Shown here piece by piece: positions 25,301 through 34,300 of a stretch of DNA of 64,000 bases (positions are counted from its first letter, which is position 1; each line of letters begins with the position of its first letter). This DNA comes from Enoplolaimus lenunculus. Lineage: Eukaryota; Nematoda; Enoplea; Enoplida; Thoracostomopsidae. Location of the stretch: positions 62,001-126,000 of the forward strand of contig JASANG010002713.1 in NCBI GenBank assembly GCA_030248215.1, in the 5' to 3' direction. The notes below the pieces were generated by a model. The model had not been told where the DNA came from. It worked only from the letters and a program-made list of their open reading frames with translations, and did not search any database. Position numbers and translations under genes: made by a program.

Positions 25301-28300
25301 GGAAAACAGGAAAATGAGACAATGATATATTTTCACTGAGAAAATGGGATATGCTTGTTTCGGGCAAATGGAAAAATTGGACTGGCGCAAAATTTCGCTG
25401 GGAAAACAGGAAAATAGGACAGCTGGAAATTTTCGCTTTTAAAACGGAAAAATGGGACAGCGATATATTTCCACTGGGAAAACGGAAAAATAGGACGAAG
25501 AGACATTCAGGTTTTGTAAAACTAATCAAATCCTCTTCAGACTGCAAAATAGTTTAGATCGGGTAGGGGAACGAAGATTTTTTGTAGTTAGGGCGTGCCC
25601 TCCTGTCTCTCCCTTCTGTACGTACTTGCGGCCTTGGCAGCCGCCCCAGGTGGTATTAGAGCGCATCAACTCAAACGTTCGGGAGTGTTTGTTGATGGTT
25701 ATACCTTTATAACTGAATGGCTTTTTTCGTTCAAAATATGGGTGTATTTGAAAATTTCTAAACGTCGTGGGGATGCGGAATGGATCGAAAAATCAATTTT
25801 AAACTCTAAAAACAATAATAATCCTATACTTGACGCAAAAAAAAAGAAGAAAATGGATGTTTTTAACTGAATTTTTCGAATATCACGTATAATTTGAAAC
25901 ATTTCCGTTTTGCTCAAACTAGAAGCAAGTGATTTGTTCTGCAAACGATCATTAGCAGGGTGACAACAAATGTTCGGATTCGAATTCGGCAAAATTTTGC
26001 GGTTCGGATTCGGATTCGGTTGTGAAAAAGCCCAATTCAAAAGCAGAATCCAACAATGTTCGGCAATATATGTTTTTCATTTTTGCAATAAAAATATTAA
26101 ACTTTTTGTTAATATATAAAAATCATTTTTTGGGTAAGAATTAAGCGAGGGAAAGAATTGTACCGTGACACCGGGACTTTTATAGAAATGTGCTCGGATT
26201 TTCAAAACGTCTGCTTAACTAAAAACTTATAAATACCTTACGAAATTTTTAAAAAATTGCACGATTTACATTTGAAAAATTTTCTAATTTGGAGACCCAA
26301 GTAGCTGGGATTTTCTTTCCAAAAAGGATGAAAACCATTGCACAAAAAGCAGCTGTTTGAAATACATATCAGAACGTTGGTTTCATTTTCAAACTAATGT
26401 ATGCCGATTGTTCTTTGAGTGCCCAAAGTATATCGTCATTGCTGAAAAAACTGACCTTAGGCTTAAGCGAAAAATTTTCAGTTTACTATCTTTAAGCGAA
26501 AAATTTTCAGTTTACTATCTTTAAGCGAAAAATTTTCAGTTTATTATCTTTAAGCGAAAAATTTCAGTTTACTATCTTTAAGCGAAAAATTTTCAGTTTA
26601 CTATCTATAAGCGAAAAATTTTCAGTTTACTATCTTTAAGCGAAAAATTTTCAGTTTACTATCTTTAAGCGAAAAATTTTCAGTTTACTATCTTTAAGCT
26701 TAGGTTTACAAGCTTTACTTCGTTCAGGCATAGGCTTGGGCTTGATTCAGTTTTACACGTTTTTCAACAACCGGGCTTGCGCTTGGGCTTAGAAAAATGC
26801 TTAACGTACTGTTACGGCCGTAAAAGTAACATTGGCGAACTAAATCCATCTCAGCCATTTACACGGAGTCCGTAACAGAGTTGAAAGTTGGTAAGGATTT
26901 TTTACCCGACCCTCGCTTTAATGACACAAATATGAATTTCTTACCCGCGGGTATACCCGCGCTAAAAAGATCTACCCGCTATTCACGTTTTTCCCGCGAC
27001 TGAAGTTAAACCAAAATTTTAAAGATTGCAGGTGATTTGCAATTTAATGAAGTCTTACGTTTATAGCTCCTGTGAATTTTACACATGAAAGTTTATATAC
27101 GGAAACAACAAAATTTGAAACCCAACTAAATGAAGCACCTGTATATAACATTGCACAGCATCTGACTAGAAGCAAAACAGACCTTATCACGTTAATACGT
27201 TACATCTGGAAGCTTACTCTAAGCAGTTCACGTCCCCTCATTAGCTGAATGATATCATCACAAGGTATGAATATCATATGACAAATTTTCTGAAATTTTT
27301 TGAATTTTTTAGAGCAAAACAGACCTTATCACGTTACGTTACATCTGGAAGCTTACTCTAAGCAGTTCACGTCCCCTCATTAGCTGAATGATGACATCTC
27401 AACCCCGCTTTATATATTGCACTGACATGCGTTGTTCTTATCAATATTTGCTGGTATGAATATCATATGACAAATTTTCTGAAATTTTTTGAATTTTTTA
27501 GATCGTTGCAACTGCAGCCGTGCCGGTACTCTGCATAACGAATGAATATCATATGACAAATTTTCTGAAATTTTTTGAATTTTTTAGATCGTTGCAACTG
27601 CAACCGTGCCGGTACTCTGCATAACGAATGAATATCATATGACAAATTTTCTGAAATTTTTTGAATTTTTTAGAGCAAAACAGACCTTATCACGTTACGT
27701 TACATCTGGAAGCTTACTCGAAGCAGTTCACGTCCCCTCATTAGCTGAATGATGACATCTCAACCCCGCTTTATATATTGCACTGACATGCGTTGTTCTT
27801 ATCAATATTTGCTGGTGTGAATATCATATGACAAATTTTCTGAAATTGTTTGAATTTTTTAGATCGTTGCAACTGCAACCGTGCCGGTACTCTGCATAAC
27901 GAATGAATATCATATGACAAATTTTCTGAAATTGAAATTTTTTGAATTTTTTAGATCGTTGCAACTGCAACCGTGCCGGTACTCTGCATAACGATATCGT
28001 AGAAGGCAATCATTCGCGTAGATATTTTTCAACTTGTGACGCCAGTGGCCAGTGTCCGTGCAAGCCTGGTGTGATTGGCAAATTTTGTGACCAATGCGCT
28101 GACGGATTTTGGGGTCTGCATCTTCTTAAAGCGTCAAGCGATGACGGTTGCTTGCGTAAGCTTGAGGAACCTTTTGCTGCATGAATATTTTTATTTCATC
28201 TGGGATCTAATTTCAGTCTCGGATTTGAACTTAACCCTTTCTCACATGAATATTTTCTATTTCACCTGAGACATACTTTAATGCTAGGATTCGAACTCGG

Positions 28301-31300
28301 GTGACTGGAGTGAGAGGCGTATACCATCACCACTCAGCTATAGGAGCTTGACGCTCGAGTCCGAGGGGGTTCTAACATCTTGTGGTGATTTAGTACTATG
28401 TATACGTTTTGCAATTGTTAAACACGGTGCGATATATATTATTTACCGTATATAAACTGCGCTGAGTTGCCTACAGGCAACTCAATGTGAGAAGGGGTTA
28501 AAAGTGCTAAGCAAAGAAGGACGCTTACGTAGGTCAGTTCCGTACTTTACAATTTTTTCCGGCTCAGAAAATTGCTACATATATAGAATATAGCAAACGT
28601 AGCATTTCGTAACTTTTATTAGCCCACCCTTTGTCAGAAATTTCTGGATCGGCCGGTGCGTCCAGTAAGTAGAAATTTTCCGTTGCAAGCAGGTATAATA
28701 ATTATTAAACACTACTCATTGTGTGTAACTTCGCGTAATTATTGAACCGGTGGATCAAATGAATCCTTTAACCGGAGCATCATAATCTTAATTGCTATTT
28801 CAGCATGTAGTTGTTCGTCTTTTGGTGCATTAAGAGCAACCTGTGACCACTTAAATGGCGAATGCAACTGCAAACCTGGTGTTATTGGTCCGAAATGTGA
28901 TATTTGCGAAAAGACGGGATACATTTTGGTCGGGCATGGATGTGTTGATCCGAATAGTTAGTTTTTTAGCTTGAGAATGCATTTTTTATCTGTGCCCGTA
29001 TTCTTAGGCAAATATAGCAGTCATGAACAGTTGGCAACTAGTCTTGTAACTTTTAATGAAATTTTACAATTATTCACTTATGATAATATGGCCCATGTAA
29101 AGATCAGGAGCAGAGAGTTTTTCTGTGAGACTAGAATAGAGTAAGCTTAAGCTTTCGACTAATTTTTTGTTTGGCAGAGGCTTAGGCTTAGGCTTAGGCT
29201 TACGCTTACGCTTAGGCTTAGTAATATGCTTAGAGTTTAGACTAATTTCTTTGTTTAGGCTTGGGAACATGTCGAGGTTATTGCGTCACCATTGAAAGTA
29301 GCTCTAGAGTTTGTCGTTTTTCGTCCAGTTTATAATTTTTCGCCAAATTTATCTTTGAAAACCTCTAGTATCGTCCACTGTAGATATAAACATTAACGTT
29401 CTTCAAATCCACGTTCGCAGCCACGAAACGTCGGAAAAGGTGCACGTTCCTCCGTTGAATTAAATTACGCCCACTTGACCGAAAATTGTGTCAACTACAT
29501 AACAAGGGCAAGTTTGTAGTTTTCCCCCTACAGTGGAGAACTTCCCCAGCTTAATTTTATTTTCAGGTCTCTGACACTGTGTGATATAAAAGGATACTTG
29601 CTTAGAGCAGGGGGCTTATGGAGCGGCAGCCCCCCAACCTGCTTAGTATCCCTTCAAATTGCAGGGGGTGAAGGGATACAGCATCCCACTAAAAACATGA
29701 CGTAAAATTGACGAAGAATTTGCACACTAGAAACCAGTTTTTACTGTAGAAAAACAAAACATTTTTTACAAGTGATAAATTTTTGAAAAATTTGTCTTGC
29801 TACCTTTGGAAATGTTTTCGTCCCTTTTATCAACCAGTTTTTACTGTAGAAAAACAAAACATTTTTTACAAGTGATAAATTTTTGAAAAATTTGTCTTGC
29901 TACCTCTGGAAATGTTTTCGTCCCTTTTATCAACCAGTTTTTACTGTAGAAAAACAAAGCATTTTTTACAAGTGATAAATTTTTGAAAAATTAGTCTTGC
30001 TACCTCTGGAAATGTTTTCGTCCCTTTTATCAAGAACTCCTCGTTGCGGCGTTTCACAGTTAAAACCTTTTTAGAATGGCAAATCCGGCGGCCAAGGTCT
30101 TGTGACGCGTTACGATGTCAATTTGGAGCAAACTGTGAAATTGCAGTCAGCGGAGATGCAGTTTGCAAATGCACTCAAGATTGTGATATCAGCAACTTGG
30201 AACGCGATATTTCGTGGGCAAATATGACGCTGTACACTGCTAAGGTGACCTAAATGTGTTATAATTGACACAGGGTTGCAACTAGAACCGAGGATACGCT
30301 GCTCCCTGCGAACACGCTCGCCTCACGCGATATTTCGTGGGCAAATATGACGCTGTACACTGCTAAGGTGACTTAAATGTGTTGTAATTGACACAGGGTT
30401 GCAACTAGAACCGAGGATACACTGCTCCCTGCGAACACGCTCGCCTCACGCGATATTTCGTGGGCAAATATGACGCTGTACACTGCTAAGGTGACTTAAA
30501 TGTGTTGTAATTGACACAGGGTTGCAACTAGAACCGAGGATACACTGCTCCCTGCGAACACGCTCGCCTCACGCGATATTTCGTGGGCAAATATGACGCT
30601 GTACACTGCTAAGGTGACTTAAATGTGTTGTAATTGACACAGGGTTGCAACTAGAACCGAGGATACACTGCTCCCTGCGAACACGCTCGCCTCACGCGAT
30701 ATTTCGTGGGCAAATATGACGCTGTACACTGCTAAGGTGACTTAAATGTGTTTATTGCCAGGGTTGCAACTAGAACCGAAACACCCCCAACACCCCCAAA
30801 AAAAAAAAAAAAAAAAAAGTGTTATAATTGACACAGGGTTGCATAGAACCGAGGATACTCTGCTCCCTGCGAACACGCTCGCCTCACGCGATATTTCGTG
30901 GGCAAATATGACGCTGTACACTGCTAAGGTGACTTAAATGTGTTGTAATTGACACAGGGTTGCAACTAGAACCGAGGATACACTGCTCCCTGCGAACACG
31001 CTCGCCTCACGCGATATTTCGTGGGCAAATATGACGCTGTACACTGCTAAGGTGACTTAAATGTGTTGTAATTGACACAGGGTTGCAACTAGAACCGAGG
31101 ATACACTGCTCCCTGCGAACACGCTCGCCTCACGCGATATTTCGTGGGCAAATATGACGCTGTACACTGCTAAGGTGACTTAAATGTGTTGTAATTGACA
31201 CAGGGTTGCAACTAGAACCGAGGATACACTGCTCCCTGCGAACACGCTCGCCTCACGCGATATTTCGTGGGCAAATATGACGCTGTACACTGCTAAGGTG

Positions 31301-34300
31301 ACTTAAATGTGTTGTAATTGACACAGGGTTGCAACTAGAACCGAGGATACACTGCTCCCTGCGAACACGCTCGCCTCACGCGATATTTCGTGGGCAAATA
31401 TGACGCTGTACACTGCTAAGGTGACCTAAATGTGTTATAATTGACACAGGGTTGCAACTAGAACCGAGGATACGCTGCTCCCTGCGAACACGCTCGCCTC
31501 ACGCGATATTTCGTGGGCAAATATGACGCTGTACACTGCTAAGGTGACTTAAATGTGTTGTAATTGACACAGGGTTGCAACTAGAACCGAGGATACACTG
31601 CTCCCTGCGAACACGCTCGCCTCACGCGATATTTCGTGGGCAAATATGACGCTGTACACTGCTAAGGTGACTTAAATGTGTTGTAATTGACACAGGGTTG
31701 CAACTAGACCCGAGGATATAGAAATCTTTTCCGCAGCTCGACTAATAATTCTTGTTTGTGGCACTCAATTGACGCTATGTATGTTTTTCAGCGTGGTAAA
31801 TTTTGTAAAAAAACCAAAGCCGAAACGAAACCAATTTAAGACATATTACTCGTGCAAGTTACTTTTTATCATAATCTACTTACATTACAGTTGCGAGATA
31901 AGTAGTTGTATATTTTGGTTACGAATGTTTGTCTTGACTCCTGTTACAACACTGATTAAATGTCTTTGCAACGTCGCCATGCTTCAAGCATTAGGCAAAT
32001 ATACAGATAACAATTTGTTTGGAATAAAGTGCTAACAATAAACGTGTAACCAAACCATCAGTGTTTGGCAAAAACGAGAAAGCAGAGTCCAAAACGTTAT
32101 ACATGAAATCAAAAACGGAGAATTCTTTCATAGGTATGTACAGCAGCCGCTTAGTTCGGCATCTTTAATATAGCGCCAAAACTTGCTGGCAATTTTAATA
32201 ACCAACATTTTACTGAGGTTGTTGATGGTATAGATTGCAAAGTATTAAAATACATAAAAATTGTTCGACTGAAAATTCGGTTTAAAATCGAAAACTTAAA
32301 ATTCTGCAAATGAAGTAATCATAAGTTGTTTAGCTAGCGGTGGCTATAATTGATTTTCAGGCAAAATACAGCTTGTTTTTTTTGTTTTTTAGGTATGTGG
32401 AACGGATGGCAATAGTTATTTGTCTGAGTGTCATTTACGTGCATTCGCGTGCAAAATGAAGGCGGATATTGTGGTCCGTGAAATGGGCGGCTGTGATAAC
32501 AGGCATCGAATACGAAGAGTCTCAGGTTAGTGCCATTGAAAACTTTTTTCTGTCATAAATCACAAAACTGAGATTTTCCTATTTGAAAGAAGATACTTTT
32601 GGCTTACGGTACTTTGAGGGTCGAACCATTTTTTCACAGCATTATAATAGAGTAAGCTTAAGCTTTATTTGTGAAAATTTTCAAAAAGCTCGACTCGAGA
32701 ATTTTTGTACATTGTTTTATAGAAGAATACTCTATAAAAGTTTTAAAAAGGCTTCGCCGGGCTTTGTTCAATTCAGAAGCGCAGCCAACAAAAGAGGAAA
32801 ATTATTTCTGGATGGGCTTGAACCGCCCTCTAGCTTTTCCTAGGTTAACGGTCTGACGCAATCGAGTTATACTAAAACGCATATATATACTGCAAAATAT
32901 AAAATCTAAAAAAACGTCAGTACATGAAAAATGCGGGCTTTGCCTTACGCCTTCTCGTGTGGTTCAGGTAATTAATTTTGCAATATAGCCAAATTACATT
33001 TATTTTAAGTAATTAATTACCTTCCTAAGTAAGCTATTATCTAAACAACTTAGCAAAACCATTGTTTATTAAATTTAGATAGTTTGAAAATTGATTTTCA
33101 GCAATTAATCACTCTGGTTATAAAAGTTTGTTTTTAGAATATTGACAAATTACAGTTATTTCAAATGATTCATTAATTTTTTAGAAAAAGTCAAATTACG
33201 TTTTATTTTTCTCAGTGAAAACCAGATAATCGTTTGGCAGGGTGGCAAAATCTAAAAGTATAAAAGCCGGCATTCTCAAAATTGATTCATTCTCGGTGGG
33301 TGTTTGGGGTAATTAATCACAAGGTAATAATGGCTCAGTTATAATAGTTACGTATATAGAACATATGAATAACATGTCATAAAATCGTTTTTGGCCGTAC
33401 CAAAGGTCTCATCAGACGACTATAGGCTGTCGTTACGTTTTTTCAATTTTTAATTTAAAAATTGTCATTGTTGCTTTTTTCTACTTTGTTTGTCGTAATT
33501 CCACGTCGAAGTGTCATAGTCCATCAATAAAGTCCCCGCTTTTTATGCATTGCTCATCAAATTCATGTCCCCGCCGCTGTTCACTTGCGATTTCTTCCAC
33601 AACCCCTCATAACGAGGGGGGGGGGGGCAAAACTCTCATTTTATCTACTACCGTCACATAATTTCTAAAAACTAAACACTTGCTCGTCGTAGTATTAATT
33701 TTTTTCATTTTAGATTTGACAAGAATCGATTACTTATCGCTACCTAGTGACCATCCATTTTATTATAGTGATACTTCAAAAGGATCTAGAATCCGTAAAC
33801 CTACTTTATATCATCCGCCGATTGCAAATGTTTCAACTGTAAGCATTGTTCACAAGGCACGGCACGCGAGAAAACACGCCAATTGTAAGTTAAATCTACA
33901 GTTGTTTCATTAATCTTTTTTACACTATTTCTCTAAGTTTTGCACAATTTCTTTCTAAACATTATTAAAAATTAACCTTCTGACTGTTTTTGGCAAAGTA
34001 TTGCTAACGCATCGTAATAAAGTAATACGCTATTTCAATGCTTTTCGAGTTTTAAATAACATCTTTTAAAATTATAAATGGAGAAACTCTGAATTGAAAA
34101 GCCAGTGCAGCCGAACGCTGTTAAGTAAACGCTTTTAGCTTGTCAAAACGTTTATTTTTCATCAATATAAACATTTTTTCGAAAAGCGAATAAAGTTTTG
34201 CATTTTGACCATAATTCCTAAGCGAAACATATTGACTTAAATTCGGACACGCTTGCTCCTTAGGGCCGTATTCGCAAATCTAGGAGCACCTATTCGCCTG

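Noticed and set aside
24906-25547. 213-codon open frame on the - strand
   Set aside because: It lies over a degenerate minisatellite and its translation repeats [13 protein letters not shown]-like words; no start context or splice sites support a gene.
25595-25680. GC-rich segment resembling an extra exon or signal peptide between agrin exons 24484 and 27955
   Set aside because: The frame begins with GTG, and possible acceptor/donor pairs give lengths that break the phase-1 frame joining 24777 to 27955.
29170-29225. TTAGGC run as a former chromosome end or fusion point
   Set aside because: The run is short and imperfect and sits in the same element context as other copies, so it travels with a dispersed repeat.
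30746-30937. Frame through the 123-bp array as a repetitive protein
   Set aside because: Every unit has in-frame stops; the frame only bridges the poly-A interruption.
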